Shown here: piece by piece, positions 1 to 13,500 of the stretch
Position numbering within the stretch: the first letter of the stretch is position 1
Layout of the letters: each line of letters begins with the position of its first letter
NCBI RefSeq assembly: GCF_000247695.1
Contig: NW_004624843.1
Span: 2,061,890 to 2,125,889, forward strand
Length of the DNA stretch: 64,000 bases
Direction: 5' to 3'
From: Heterocephalus glaber
Lineage: Eukaryota; Chordata; Mammalia; Rodentia; Bathyergidae
Notes under the pieces: model-generated
What the model was told of the DNA's origin: nothing
What the model saw: only the letters and a program-made list of their open reading frames with translations
Database searches by the model: none
Position numbers and translations under genes: made by a program

Positions 1-1450
1 GACTAAGATGACCTTCCTTTTAAACTTGCCTTTTTCTCAAAATATTTCACAGCCCGCTTCCCTGGTTTGTTTCTTCTGCTTAGAACTATGTCATTCCGAC
101 ACAAGGTAATAACTGCTCATTTTTGTTGCTTAATCTTCCCCACTAATATAAGAGCTCTGTGAAGGCAGAGACTTTGCTGATTTTGTTTGCTAAAGTATCT
201 CTGGCACCTACAGCAGAGCTTGGTGAATAAAATAGGCACTCACGTGTTTGTTGAATAAATGCATTTGATGAGATGATGTGTGTTAAATACAATGCTTAGA
301 ACTCTCTGGAAATGCGAACAGGTCAGATAAATGATCTGTGTCTGCCCTGAAAGTCAACAATTCTAGTAGTAATTACAGATTCAGATAAAGTTTTAGAATG
401 CAACTAGTACCTTAATGATTGCTGTATAATGAGATTATATTACTTAGCATATTAATTTCTGAATTCCAATCTTTGATGAGCCATCTATCAGCAAGATACT
501 GCTGAATAGCATGTGGGTGTTTCAATAACATTATCAAGTAGGAAAAAGTCCCATCACTGGATCAATGCCACTCAGGAGCAATTTTGTTTGGCCTTCTAAT
601 CTTCTGATTTCAGTTCTCCCACTTTTATTGAATAGCATATAGATCTAGAATTTTCTCTGTTAACATCCATTCGATTCATCCTAAATGACTAAATGTACAC
701 AGCAGTGATATGGTTAACTGAACAAGGGAAATTCCCTTTCTGTCTTGGTCACATTCATTGATCTCAATTCTCGGTTTTGTCAAGAGTGAGTGCCGACTAC
801 ATGCTTTCCAACTGACTCAGTTAAACTTTGTCTTTTCTATTTTAACTCATTAATATTCTGAGCACTTTAAACACTTATGTCCATTTCAGTAAAAAACTAC
901 TAATATCTTTGGAATCATAGCTTTAAAAAATATATTGCCAAATTTTGAGGGTAGAGGCTCCTTCCTCAAGTAATTTTGGGAAATGCTATTTATTGTATAA
1001 TAGTTTATAACTAAGAGAAGATCAAGAACATTAAGATGTTGTGGAATTAATCACCGAGGAAAGACTTGTGTCAATATCTTTGTCTATTTTGTGCACAGCA
1101 CACGTCACAGCCTTTTGCTCATACTGGAGCTCAGAGATTATGAGAAAGATGAACATACTGCCTTGATGTTTTGGCACAGCAAGGCGTTGAAATGTACGCA
1201 TTTCAAATACTGCTCTTTATTTTCTAGATCCATTTGCACAGCAGCTCAGGTTTTCACTAGTCAGCCTAAGACTTTGAACATTAGTCATATTGGTAGAAAC
1301 AAGATAGCCTTGAGTAGGAAAAAGCAGTCTTTTGTTAATTTGTTTGCTAAAATTTTTAATGCTTTTCCTTAGGATATTAGATTATACTGTATGGGTTGTC
1401 AAATGCTATTTTTTAAAAATCTTTCTTTGAGTTATAGATTATTATTATTT
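1..1450. other. Upstream part of DAW1 intron 1
   Basis: AT-rich sequence without exon signals. An L2-like tail lies at about 128-280. The rest, including a 93-codon open frame at 1091-1372, shows no recognisable domain or repeat family. Confidence 0.4.
128..280 (+). repeat. LINE-2 3' end fragment
   Basis: Matches the typical L2 tail: a 'gaaggcagagactttg' segment, then an 'aggcactca' motif followed by 'tttgttgaataaatg'. Diverged, hence old. Confidence 0.6.
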
Positions 1451-1724
1451 ATTCCTTGTTTATATCATTTATTTACTCAGATATTTATTGAGTTCTTACT
1501 TTCCTCAATAATTAGTAGTGCATACTAAATACTTTTGTATATACTGTGAAAAACTTATAAGAAAAGGAAATGATCCTTGATAACAGTGCCTCCCATCTAT
1601 GTAGACTTTGTAACTTTCAAAGGCTTAAATACCCTTGTGGGAATTTTGTTCCATAAGACTTAATATTCTAATAATATTGGCCTCTATAATTTTTTCTTTT
1701 TTCATTTTCTTATTTTTCTTACAT

Positions 1725-1885
1725 TTTGTTTTTTTTGTTTTTTTGAGACAAGGTCTCACAATGTTGTTCAGGTTGGCCTTGAACTTACTTGTAGCCTAGG
1801 CCGGCTTCGAATTTGTGGTGATCCTTCTGGCTCATCCTCCTGAGTGTTGGAATTACAAGCATATGCCACCATTCCCAGGTCTATT
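1725..1885 (-). repeat. B1-type SINE monomer
   Basis: The plus strand shows the reversed B1 signature: gagacaaggtctcacaatgt, a 'ggccttgaact' segment, then 'attacaagcatatgccacc'. This is a 7SL-derived rodent SINE on the minus strand. Confidence 0.8.
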
Positions 1886-2149
1886 TATTTTTTTACTTTT
1901 TAATTATAAAGGGAATATTTATTTATGAACAAATCTTATAAAATACATAAAAGATTAAGATCACACTCATCCTCTTCAAGGTGTGATGGCTTTTTGAAAA
2001 AGGCACTTAGTATATCAACTAACAGTTGTGAGAAGAGCCATTTATGCAAGGTTACTGTCGCGAACTATTCATTTTTATAACCTTTGTTAATCTGTTGGAT
2101 ACAGATTTTGTCTATTTTACTTTGTAGTTTTTCATATTAATGAAGTGTT

Positions 2150-2960
2150 ATGTATTTGCTGATCACTGTTTTCATTTTCAAATGGACTACTGTATTTAGG
2201 CCTTTGTTCATTTTTCTGTTAGAATCAGCTTTAGAGTTCTTTGTATTAAGTTCTCTAATCTCTATGTTTATAGCTGAAATATTTTTGGTAGTCATAATTT
2301 GTCTTTAACTTTGTAGTGTCTCTTACTGTGTAGAAGTTTAAAATTTATTTCAGACAAATATGCCAATTTAAACATTTTTAGCTGTTGCTTAAAATGATGG
2401 TTACAAACACTGAAATATAAGCATGTTCTGTTGTATAGCTATTCTATGTTTTATTTTCAATATTAAACTCTCTAATCCAATAGATTAATCCAAGGAATAG
2501 ATCCTTGTACACTGTGTGTGGCAAAAATCTATTTTTAACATTTTTTTTCAAAAAAGACAACTGATTATTATAACCCATGTATTCAGCAATCCATTCTTTC
2601 TCCATTAATTTGAAATGGTACCTTCATCTTATTTTAAAATTTTCATGTGTTGATAATTCTGTGATGTTGACCCAATTTTGTATCAGAACCAACCATACAT
2701 TTTTGTTTTACAAGTCATTATGATATCTGGTACAGTAAATTTTTAACTTCCAAACAACAAACTCCTATTTTGATTCCATAAATTAATTTTACATTTTTAC
2801 TATATTGAGCTTTATCATCCAGAAATGTGTCTCCTTATTTGTCACAATTTTCTTTTATATCCAGTAGTTCAGCTAAGTCATATACATTTTTAATTAATTT
2901 ATATGTAGGTATTATATTCTTTCTTTTGCTGTTGCAAATGTGATGTTAGTATTAATTGCA
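2150..2960 (-). mobile_element. Old L1 (L1M-type) fragment
   Basis: Diverged sequence resembling reversed L1 ORF2: 'ccattctttctccattaatt', then 'tttgaaatggtacc' and 'gatatctggtacagtaa' in the order seen in ancient L1 copies. No open frame remains. Confidence 0.55.
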
Positions 2961-3929
2961 TCTTCACTTGTTGATATATCTATTTTTTTATCTACTTCCA
3001 ATCATAAATAATTACATTCTACTTAAATGTAAGCTCTCTTCAATTATTTCTTGAACTCAGGCCATATAAACAGATTTTAAAAATGTAATATCTATACTTT
3101 GCTGAAAAGTTCAATGTGGCGAAAGCTATCTTTTTTTACCCTAAGAAAATAAGAATAGAATTTTTAGTGGATGGCTCTCCACAGGATCTTTTCTTTTTTC
3201 TTTATAAGTTTGTTTCTTGGACTACAGAAATAGAGTTTGGTTTCAGGTGTTTTGTGCAAAACAATTACTTCTTTGGGAGGGGCATCCAAAACAAAACTAC
3301 ACCAAACTAACCCTTTAACACCAGCTGTTTTCCAGGTGTGGTCTGATACTCTGGGGACTTTTTCAAGTCGTTAAAAGAATTTTGAATGATTTTTTGGTTC
3401 TAAAATATTCTTCTAATACAACAGCTGTTTGGGTTACCTGTGTAGGTTTTGCCAAATTAGTGCAGCAAGACTCTGTTGAGATGAATTCTTTCTAAGATTG
3501 CACCTGTTTAGATGATTGAGTGGCAGGGTCTGATACTGACAGAGGAATGCTGGAGGAGAAGCAGGATTGGCATGGAAGATCCTGAACATGTTGGAGGTGA
3601 ATGCAAGTCACCCACATGTCTGGAACTCAGAAAAGATCTAGGCTGGAGAGTTACAATTAATGGTTGGTGTATTGATGGTAATTAAAGTTGTGGGCATAGT
3701 TAAATTTAAGTAGGAAGAGAATATCAACAAGAAGAAAAGAATTCCTGAACCTTTATCCTAAAGATATTTGGGGTTTATCAGTAAAGGAGAATGAAAAGTA
3801 GCACAGTCACTGGAGAAGGAGAAAGAGGAAGAGATTTCATAAAAGTCTGGAGAAGATATATTTGAAGGAGAAGGGTATTGGCTATGTTGATTGTTACTGA
3901 AAGGTCATATGTATACAACATAAGAAATG

Positions 3930-4278
3930 TGTTAGTCACTTTACCATTGGTGGGACAAAATTCCAGACACCCACAACTTAGGGAGGAGAGGTTTATTTTG
4001 GCTCAGAGTCTAGACTATGGTTGGCTGGCTTGAAGGCAGAAACTCATAGCAGAAGGGCCATGGTGGAGAAAAGGTACTCAACCCATGACAGACAGGAAGG
4101 AGAGAGCAGAGCGAGGACCCAAGGACAAGGTACATTTTCCCAGGTCACACTCTCAGTGACCGGCCTCTTCTGATCAGACTTTACCTCCCAGTAGCAATGA
4201 TGAGTACAGTGGTCCCATGATCCCATCACCTTCCAAACACTAGAGACTTTGGGGAACATTTTAGATTGGAACCATAAC
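3930..4278 (-). mobile_element. MaLR-like solo LTR
   Basis: Begins 'gttagtcactttaccattgg', has 'aggtttattttggctcagag' and 'ctcagtgaccggcctcttct', and ends near 'tagattggaaccataacag'. This is the same order as the LTRs of the long MaLR elements elsewhere in the window. No internal region is attached, so it is likely a solo LTR. Confidence 0.65.
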
Positions 4279-4493
4279 AGAATGTCAGTTGAGCTAAGCA
4301 ATGTGGAGACATACATCCAATCCTATACCAGCAGTTCATGGAAATGTAAGAATTATATGATAGGTTTTCTTCCCTTGTAGATGTTACAACCTCACAAGGA
4401 AGAGATGGCATAAATGCAATTTAAATAATACAAAGTGACCACATGAACCATGTCACAGGTAGTTTTCGATTAATAATTAGAAAATATGCAATG

Positions 4494-4710
4494 ATCATTT
4501 AGACTTTCTATATGCCAAGTACTTTTTGTATATGTTGTACAATCTCAACCTTCAAACTCAGTATTATCCACAGGTAAGGAAACTGATATCTAGAGATTAC
4601 TTTTCTAGTGTCATGAAAAAAGTAAGGGATTACAATGAAACTCAATCTTGGTTCTCTCTGATGCCAAGTACATGCTTTTTCAACTCTGCTACATTCTATA
4701 ACAATGTTCT
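4494..4710 (+). repeat. MIR SINE
   Basis: Diverged MIR core order: 'tatatgccaagtac', 'ctcagtattatccacaggta', 'aaggaaactga', then a tail like 'aactcaatcttggttctctc'. Old, shared mammalian repeat. Confidence 0.6.
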
Positions 4711-4802
4711 AGGCGTTTGAAAAGTAAATGCAAGGATTGGATAGCATTTGATCTGAAATGCTGTTGGAATCATAGGCATTATATCAAACTATTGTCTATA
4801 GC

Positions 4803-6110
4803 AATGATTCTTAAAGTGTAGGGGACCTCTGAGGCCTTTGGACCCATTCAGTGGTGACACAAGGTCAAACCTGTCATTATAATAGCAGTAAGATGTTATT
4901 TGGTGTTGCACTTCATTGGCATTTGCACTAATGGTTCAAAGGCAAAAGATGGTGAAAGTGCCCAGCCTTACTACAAGTCAAGGTAGTGTTACCAACTCGG
5001 AGAGTTCACGATATTCGTCATTGTCACATTTTTAATGCAGTGAGATGTTGATATATTAGTGCATGTCCCTTGAATATTCTGGGTGAAGAGGTGGGAAGAA
5101 CTTGTAAAGCACTTCTCAGCAGTGAAACACCATAATTGTCTTGTGGAAAATACTTGTGTGGTTGTTTGTGCTGTTGAATGGACTAGCTGGCTTCTCATGA
5201 AAGATTATTTTTCCTTGAAGCACTGACAGATAAGTGGGAATTTTCAGAATTGGGCATTTGGCAAACATTTTCTTGAAAATGAACAAAGTGAGCCAGAAAG
5301 ATTCAAGTCAAGCTGTCAACATTTCTTGCCAGTGATAAAATTTGAAATTTCAATCAAAAAGCAAAATTTTGGAAAACTTAAATCTGCCACCGTGATCTTG
5401 ACAGCTTGTCAACAGTAAAAGAGTTTTTTTAATGACAGAGATTGGAAGTGACATTAATGAATGCAGTTTTTTATGTTGTATGATGAAATATGTCAACATT
5501 TAGAAAATAATGCATAACTCGGTGAGATGCTATTTTTCAATCATGCATGGATAAAAGATCTGAAAGAGTGAGACAGATTGATGGATTTTAATTTAACAGT
5601 ATAGAAAAATTCACAGATAGGGTTTCAGATTCTATATTGCAAATAATCCTTAAGAAACTACCATTTGTTATTAATGTAGTATCAAAGTATGATTATTGGA
5701 AAAGGCTGTTAATATGCTCCTTCATTTTCCAACTACATATCTGTGGATGATCAGATTTTTTTCTTACATTTCATCAAAACAACATATGGTAACATCTTGA
5801 ATGCAAGAGCAGAACTGAGAATCCAGATGGCCTTAAATAAGCCAAATATTAAAGATATTTGCAGAAGTGTTATACAGTGTTACTCACTGTATTTTTTTTG
5901 TTTTTAGCTTTGGGAAACATGGGTATTTTTATGAAATTATGCTACGTATGTTAACATGTAATAAGTCTTATAAAACTTTTAATACGTATTTTTAAAGTCT
6001 CAATTTTAATATTTGGTATGGAAAATATTACAAAATAAAACTTTTTTCACATCCTAAACAGTTTTTAAAAGTAAAGGGAGGTTTTGAGGGCCACACTTGA
6101 GTTTAGAGGT
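4803..6110 (+). mobile_element. hAT-type DNA transposon fossil
   Basis: About 1.3 kb holding a decayed transposase. On the plus strand around 5700-5860 the remains read like the C-terminal hAT dimerisation region: an LHFPTTYLW-like stretch, then SSKQHMVTS and a stop. The ends are loosely inverted: 'ttcttaaagtgtagg' on the left and 'cacacttgagtttagaggtc' on the right. Several stops and frame breaks show it is dead. The family resembles the Charlie/ZBED-like elements known in mammals; the exact subfamily cannot be given. Confidence 0.7.
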
Positions 6111-6174
6111 CATCCACACCCACAGGTCACACAGTAAGGTAGCTGTCTTCAGTCTGTTTTCTCCCCACTGTTTA

Positions 6175-7055
6175 GAATGAGTACATTCTACTTCTTTGTC
6201 TTCAGGGTCATTAACTACATTTTTATAACCACTGCTGTGCTATTGAGACCATTCAGCATGTTTTTAAATTTAAGTTATAGTTTTAAGTTCTATAATTTCT
6301 ATTTGGTTCCACTTCTCTTCTACTTATTTCCTGAGGTTCTCCATTTCTTCATTTCAAGTGGACTTGTGATTGTTAGGCCGTTTTTATGATAACACTTTTA
6401 AAATTCTTGTGAGATAATTCTAACTCTCATCCATCTCAGTATTGGTGTTGGTTGACTGACCTTTTCCAGTTCTCGGTATGATGGATGATACTTTGTTGTA
6501 GCCTGGACATTGCTGCCTATTGATTGCCTTTCCCTGGTTTTAGTATGATGGGAGAATTTTAGTGTGTCCTGGATATTTTTATTAGTATGTTAAGAGACTC
6601 CTGATTCTATGTAAGTCTTCTATTTTAGCAGATCATCACCTGGTTTAGATTTAGCATAAGTTCTGATCTGCATTTGTGGGCTTTGGTTCCAATGATGATT
6701 TGGTTTTCTGAGCACTTGCAATGTTATTCTGCTCTGCTTTGCTTTGCTGTGCTGGTTGTGGAGCTGAGGTTGAGGACAGGAGCTTTGCTGTTGGTGGTGT
6801 TACAGTGCCTGGTGCATGTGCTGGGGACTGGCAGCCTTTGGCTTTCACCCATGGGTGAGACAGCTGGCAGGAGCCCCAGCTGTGAGCCAGGGCTTCGGTC
6901 TTTTGTTAGCTCTTTGTTTGGCTTTCCTTTTCCTGGTCTTTTGGTCACAGGGAGCAAGCTTTTCTGCTTTGTTGTTTCTAGCCTGTGCTTTTTGGTGATT
7001 CCTGGCTGCAGATACCTTGGTTCCAGTTTTGTAGCAGAAGGAAATAAAAAGAAAA
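6175..7055. mobile_element. Old L1/HAL1-derived sequence
   Basis: 'gctgtgctattgagaccatt' and 'ttcagcatgtttttaaattt', then repeated 'ggtatgatg' and 'cctggacatt' segments, match the order I recall from the 5' parts of ancient L1M elements. Frames of up to 141 codons on both strands inside it have no gene-like features. Confidence 0.5.
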
Positions 7056-7057
7056 GC

Positions 7058-7230
7058 CAGAACCAGGCACAAACTGTGACCCTAGCTTTGGGAGGCTGAG
7101 GCAGGAGGATTGCAATTTCAAGGCCAGCTGGAGCAGCTTAGGGAAACCCTGTCTCAAAAAAATAAAAAATTAAAAAAGGGCTAGGTTCAGTGTTATGGCC
7201 CTGGGCTCAATACCCAGGACCACACAAAAA
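7058..7230 (+). repeat. B1-dID composite SINE
   Basis: The B1 half ('ttgggaggctgaggcaggag', ending 'ccctgtctcaaaaaaat') is joined to an ID-like half ('gggctaggttcagtg', 'ccctgggctcaatacccagg') and an A-rich tail. B1-dID composites are known from squirrel, beaver, dormouse and related rodents. Confidence 0.8.
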
Positions 7231-7524
7231 CAAAAGCCAAATAAAACAAAACAAAACAATAGCAACAACAGCAAAACTCAGGAACTTCTATGCTTCCACT
7301 TCTTGTCAGGCCTCTGGCCATTCCATCTTCTTGTAGCCCACTGTTAATTATTTTTTATCACTGTCACTTAAATAATTACAAAGGAATTTAGAGGGAAGGA
7401 TGAAGAAAAATTCTCCATAACCTTGGTTGCAAGCACCACTGCATATTTTTATGTTGAGAAATTAAAAATCTGAATTTTTTTGCTGTTGACAGTCATTATT
7501 GTTATATGCTTGTTTGTTTTACAG

Positions 7525-7597
7525 GAATTATGTTGGAATATGAAAAACATGGAGAATTAAAGACAAAATCGATTGATTTACTTGAGCTTGGTCCCAG
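7525..7597 (+). CDS. DAW1: DAW1 exon 2 (residues 14-38)
   Basis: Preceded by a T-rich tract ending in acag and followed by gtatgtga. The first two bases complete a Gly codon begun in the missing exon 1, and the last two (AG) begin a Ser codon finished in exon 3. It reads [19 protein letters not shown] near its start, a conserved N-terminal DAW1 segment lying before the WD repeats. Confidence 0.93.
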
Positions 7598-10500
7598 GTA
7601 TGTGAGCTACATAATGCCCCAGGTATTTCATATTAATAATTTTTATTGGAAAGCCCTGATATAGGGTGATGTGTGGATGAGCTTCAAAAACCACATGCAG
7701 TACATTATTTAAAAAATTATTCTTCCATGCTGTATTTTATCTTGTTTGCTTTAGTGCATTATGCCCAAAGGTCTTGGTGAATGCAGAGCTGGTGGTAAAA
7801 GAGAGGCATGAATCTTCCCTTTTTTCTTTTTAAGCAGGCTTTTTTTTTTTTTTAATAAGCTTTTAGTTTAGAACAGTTTTAGAAAAGTTGTGAAGATAAT
7901 TCGCGTATACCTCACACTTAGTTTCCCCTATTATTACTATCTTAGCTTAGTGTGGTAGTTTTGTCACAAATAAGGTACTGGTAGTGTTACATTATCATTA
8001 ACTGAAGTCCAAAGTTACTCAGATTTCCCTAGTTTTTCCCTAATTCTCCTATTGTTCTAAGACCCTATCTAGGATCCCACAAGATGTTTGGTCATCATGT
8101 CTTCTTAGGCTCCTGTCTGTGACAGTATCTTAGACTTTCTTATTTTTTATGACCTTATCATTTTTAGAAGTACTGGTTATTGCATTTAAAAAAATATCAC
8201 TGAGCCTGTTTCTCAGTAAGTAAATACTTTATAGAGCTGATTCCATATGTTCCTTCTGATTAATTGCCATTAGGCAGAGTGGAGAAACTTGGTCTCTATC
8301 TCTAAAAATCTTTTGTAGGGTCATAGTGCCCAGAACTCACTTCCTTTCCAATGTATCATACAAATCTCTGTTTCAAAAGACAGAGCCTGAGTAGCGATTA
8401 TACCTATGGGAGTCCAATTTCAGATAAGGTAAAGATATTCTCAGTGGGTGAAAAACAAACAAAACAAAGCCCCAAGCCTCAAAATACTGTGGTTTAAGAG
8501 CCAGGACTTAAGACTATTAGCAGGGCACTCTCACATAGATGGGCTCTCACATATAGTTTTAAAATGAGCCCAAATGCCCTCACAGGGGTCTTTTAATCTT
8601 GGAGGCATTGGCATGTATTAGTCAGCTTTTCTGATGCTTGAACACAATACCCAGCATACACAATTTAAAGGAGGATGGGTTTGTTTTTGCTTGTTGTTTC
8701 AGAGAATTCAGTCCACATTCATCTGGCCTATGGCAGCGATGTCATGGTGGCAGTGGCATGGTGGAACACTGCAGCTTGAAACAAAGCAAGGGAACAGTTC
8801 TAAAAAAGAAGGGGTGAAGGGCCAGACATAATACCCAAGGTCATGCCCCCATGACCCACCCAGAAGTGGGCTTTACTGATCCCTTTCGTGACTCCCAAGC
8901 CACTCAATTTTGACACAGTGAAGCTTCATCCCAGTATTCCACCTCTTGTCAACTTGACACCCAAACACACCTCCTTAAACCATACTTAATCCTCAAGTAA
9001 ACACAAGGACAGAATTCCACTTAATGGGATACTACTGTCTTGCCTACAACCAAGAATGCAATATTCCTTCCCCAAAGCCTCAGCAGTTCTAACATTTTTT
9101 ATAAAAGTCTAAGTCAAAATCTCTTCTCAGACTCAAGATGAAGTCTTGAGTGTAAACTTCTATGAAAAACAAAACCAAGTTATATAATCCCAGGGTATAA
9201 TGACACAGGATAAACCTTCTCATTCTGAAAGGGAGGAATGGAAGATAGAAAAGAATCAGAACAAAGAAAGACCAAAACCCTGTATGGCAAACATTAATAC
9301 CCATACAGCTCCATATTTGCCATCTTGGGCACACAGGGGTGAGATGTGAGCTCCAAACAGCTTGGATGGCCCCACCTCCATGGTCTTGCTGTTTGTAACC
9401 CATAGGGTCTCTCTCTTGGGCTGGCTCCACTCACTGCCTGCAGCTTTCCTTGTCAGATGTTCCATCTTCCTGGCATCTCTGACTTCCTAGGGTCTCCACT
9501 TTACCTTTGGCTTCATTTTTCACAGCTTTTCACACTGCTTATTCATTGGCTCTTTGCCTGGTCTTTCTATAAAGTCTAGGTGGATACCTCCCTAAATCCA
9601 CACTCTAGCATTCTACATGTCCATAAAATCTAGCTAAAAGTAGCCAGCAGTGCCCATTCCACAACCTAAATGTTACTCTGCCTTGAAGTTTCCTCCACCA
9701 GATCAAGTGCAGTGCTATTTTTTTTTTGGTACCGGGGATCAAACTCGGGTCCCTGAGCTTGCAAAGCATGCGGTGGAACCACTGAGCTAAATCCCCAGCC
9801 CAGTGCACTGCTATTAATCTCAGTTTTCTACAAAGCCTCAGCACATGAGTGTAATGTAGACAGATTATTTTTTGCAAGAGTATAATACACATGCCCTTGA
9901 GTCCAATTTCCAAAATAATCATTGATCTCAACAGAAACCTCCTAAGCCTGGCCTTTACTGTCCCCATTCCTATTAGCATTCTGGTCTTTTTAGCTTTGAC
10001 AAGTATCCATCATATTCTGTATAACCTCGTAGGCTTTTTCCAGCTTAATCCTTCAAAGTTTTCCAAATTCTACTGCAAACCAGTTCCAAAGGCATCTGAA
10101 CCACATCTTGGGTAATTGAAGCAATGGCTTCATTCTGGTACCAATTTTTGGTATTAGTTTTATTTTCACTGAGACTCAATACCCAACACACACAAATTAA
10201 AGGAGGATGGTTTCAGGGTCCATGGTTGGCTGGCTTCAAGGCAGGAATGTGATAGCAGAAGAATGTGGCTGAGTAAAGATGCCTAGTTCATGGCAGCTGG
10301 GAAGAAGAGCAGAGGAACAGTACCAGAAAGGAAGGGGCAGGTACCAGACGTAGACCTTAAGACAACACCTCCATGATCCATGCAGACAAACCCAGAAATG
10401 TACTTTACTAATCCCTTCAGCAGGTCCCAAGCTAATCAAGTTGACAAAATGAGACTTAACCACCACATGCCTATTGGGAGACTTGTGGTTTAAGGGAGAC

Positions 10501-13500
10501 ACTTGACTGACTAAAGGTGAAAACAGAGCATGGCTTGGAAGACGTGAGTCTAACTCTTGCTCTAGGTGGGACAGAGCAGGAACTCGATTGATATTTTTTA
10601 AATAAAAGAATAAACAATTGACAAAAATAATGACATTGAATTTCATCTATAACAATCTCTGTTTAACCTATTTTCAGGGACTAAGAGGCCTAAGATCAAA
10701 CAAAACTTGTTACTTTTGTATGGAATATGTTACTGTTTCACATGACTATGCTAGCACACAGAGAACTTGTTAGACACTCTTTGCACCTTTCACCTGCGAA
10801 GTTTTAAATTAGATTCTATATGATGATATAAAGATATTAATAATAATACCCACTCTTAGTGGGCTTATTTCTAGTTGAGAAATAAAGTGTACAAAATACA
10901 GTATCATTTTACTGTTACAGATAAACTTCCACATGAGAGTAGTTTCTCCCTACAGATTCAGAAAAAGACATAGTTTATATTTTAAAAATATAGCTCCTGA
11001 GGTCCTTTCAGAAAGGGGCTACTGGGCTGTGAACCCAGGAGTTCTTAATTCTTTCACATTCTCCCCAGGATGGCATAGTCTACTCAATAGTGCTGTTTTC
11101 CTGAGGAGACATAAGAAGCAGCCATCCTTAGTCATGACAGCTTACTCATAATCAAAGACCGGCAAGATGGAAAGTAAATAAATATCTCAAGGTTTAAAAC
11201 TATGGATCTTATTTCTAGATCTGCCCAGGAATCTGGGAGTGTTGTGCTTATAAAAGTACTTGTCTTGTAGGTGGCATACTGGATTTACTGTATAAGAACA
11301 TAATAAGTAGAATGCTGCAGGATTAGGATGTCCAGATTAAATATCTGGTTAGTTTGTATTTTGTTAGGCAGTCTGTTTTGATTCATATTAGCTGTTGAAA
11401 ACCTTTCCGAGGGGCATCACTATCCATTAAATTCTTAAGAAAGTATAACTACTGTGACAGCTGAATACCTCGGTTTATTCATGTAATAGTAATAAATGGT
11501 CTCTGATTCATCTCTGTTCAGAATATTCAATACTGTTATGATACATTATATTTTTTGAGAGCTGGAAGATTATCACTTACTCTCTAGGACCTAAGTTATA
11601 ATAGGTAGTCAACAAACATAAACCAAGCAATCAGGCTTCTGGCTCACAGAACTGGAGTTCAGAGAATCTTTACATAGAGAGGAGAGAGATACTTATGAGA
11701 GGGCCACATTTCAGGGTCGCAGAACCTAAGATAGAGGTTTATTGTACAGTGATAGACCAGTAAATGCACAGGATTGAGCAGAAGCCGGTCAATCCGCTCC
11801 CCCTGATGATGCAGGTTGGACAACAGAGTCTCTGGCAGCACAAAGCAGAGCCCAGGAGCAAAATGAGCAGGTTAGAGGAGTCCCTCATGGGGCAGAAACT
11901 GTCAAGCTCTCACACCCCTCCCATGCTCCCGTGGCCTGAAGCTCACCTAAGAGGCTCTTGCCCTGGCTCCAGTGCTAGCCATAGAGCTAGGTAAGTGCCA
12001 CAGAATCTTGGCACACATGTCTTGAGGAAAGACTCAGTCACGGAAAAGCCTATTCTAGAAAATCCAGGCATCTTGCTTCTGTACCACCATGCTCTTTACT
12101 GATATGTGTGATTTTTCCTAGCATCCTTTTCAACATTTTATAAATGTGCTTCATAAAGCAATGCAATTCCTCATGCAGTGAGCATAAATGCAAGTATTGA
12201 GATGAAAATAAATATGTTGGGGGCTGAATTTCAGTACTGACGTCAGTGCTTTAGTCGAAGAGATCCAGAAAGCAGAGCCTCTGATCACAGCGTCACGAAC
12301 TGAGCAAGTCAGGCTGTTAGTACAGAGACTGCAGGCAAAGCTGGGGCAGCATATCAACCACATCTTCTACCTCTTCAAGGTAAGGTGTGTCTAAAAACAC
12401 CAGGCAGAAGAAATCTGGTAAAATAACTGGCTTTTTTCTCTTCCCCTAAAAATAATCTTCTATTTCCCTGAAAGTACTTTTTTCAACAAAAATGTTTATA
12501 TGGAGTTTGTTTCAGTGCTTCACATATGTTTGCTAGACTTAAGATTCAGTATTTGTGAAATGAGTACAATTCAGAGCATTCATTTCTTGTGATGCTAAAT
12601 ATTCACAGAGAGTTTAGCTCCCCTTTGCCATGATAAATTGAAGGGATTATTACCATTAAGGTAGTTTTAAGTTATTGAATAGTTATAGTTATTGAATAGT
12701 TTTAAGTTACTAAATAGCGAATAGTTTAAATTATTGAATAGTTAAGTTATTGAATAGTTAAATGGTTTTTATTTTCTAGTTCTAGCAGTTTTAGTAAGTT
12801 ATGTTTTATGGTTTATAAACATTTCATATTTTCAGCTTTCATGTGAATTTCAGTAAATTGTTTATAGAACTTAAATAATTTAGTCTGATGTAATATGCTT
12901 ATATCTATAGTTTTGATGGCTAAATTAAATATATAATGTGTGTAGTCATTTAGTACTTTTATAAACAACTTTTTATTATTTGAAACATTCAATACTTTAT
13001 TCTAAAAATTACCTCATATTACATTACTTTTATCTTATGATTTAAATATAATTATAATAACAAACATAATTATTATTTATGTACTTGTCTATTCTACCTG
13101 ATATAAAATATCCAGGGACTTTTTGGTAGTTATCCATTCAAATTTCTGGGGAAAAAAAGGCTATTTTTGTAATATCTTTTCTTCCAGCAGGTGGAAGTGC
13201 TTAACTTCAAATGTGAGCTCTAAGACTACAGTTACCATGTAGTTATTCATCCAGAGGGAAAGCTTCTGATACTGAGAGGGGATGCTATTAGTAGTTAAAC
13301 TTCAGCAGCAGACATAACTGGGAAGATCTCAGCCTAAAAAATCACTCTTTTAATAGATTTTTCAATTTTTGTGTATCCGTCCAATGAATATTCATTAAGC
13401 ATCCCCTATATGCTAGACAATTTAGGGGTTGAAAGATAAATAAGACACATCCTGACTTTAAAGGAATTTTAGGATTCAAAAAGTAATAATTCATTGTAAA

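Noticed and set aside
6651..7099. Open frames on both strands around 6.7-7.1 kb
   Set aside because: Overlap an old L1-derived block and the start of a B1-dID SINE.
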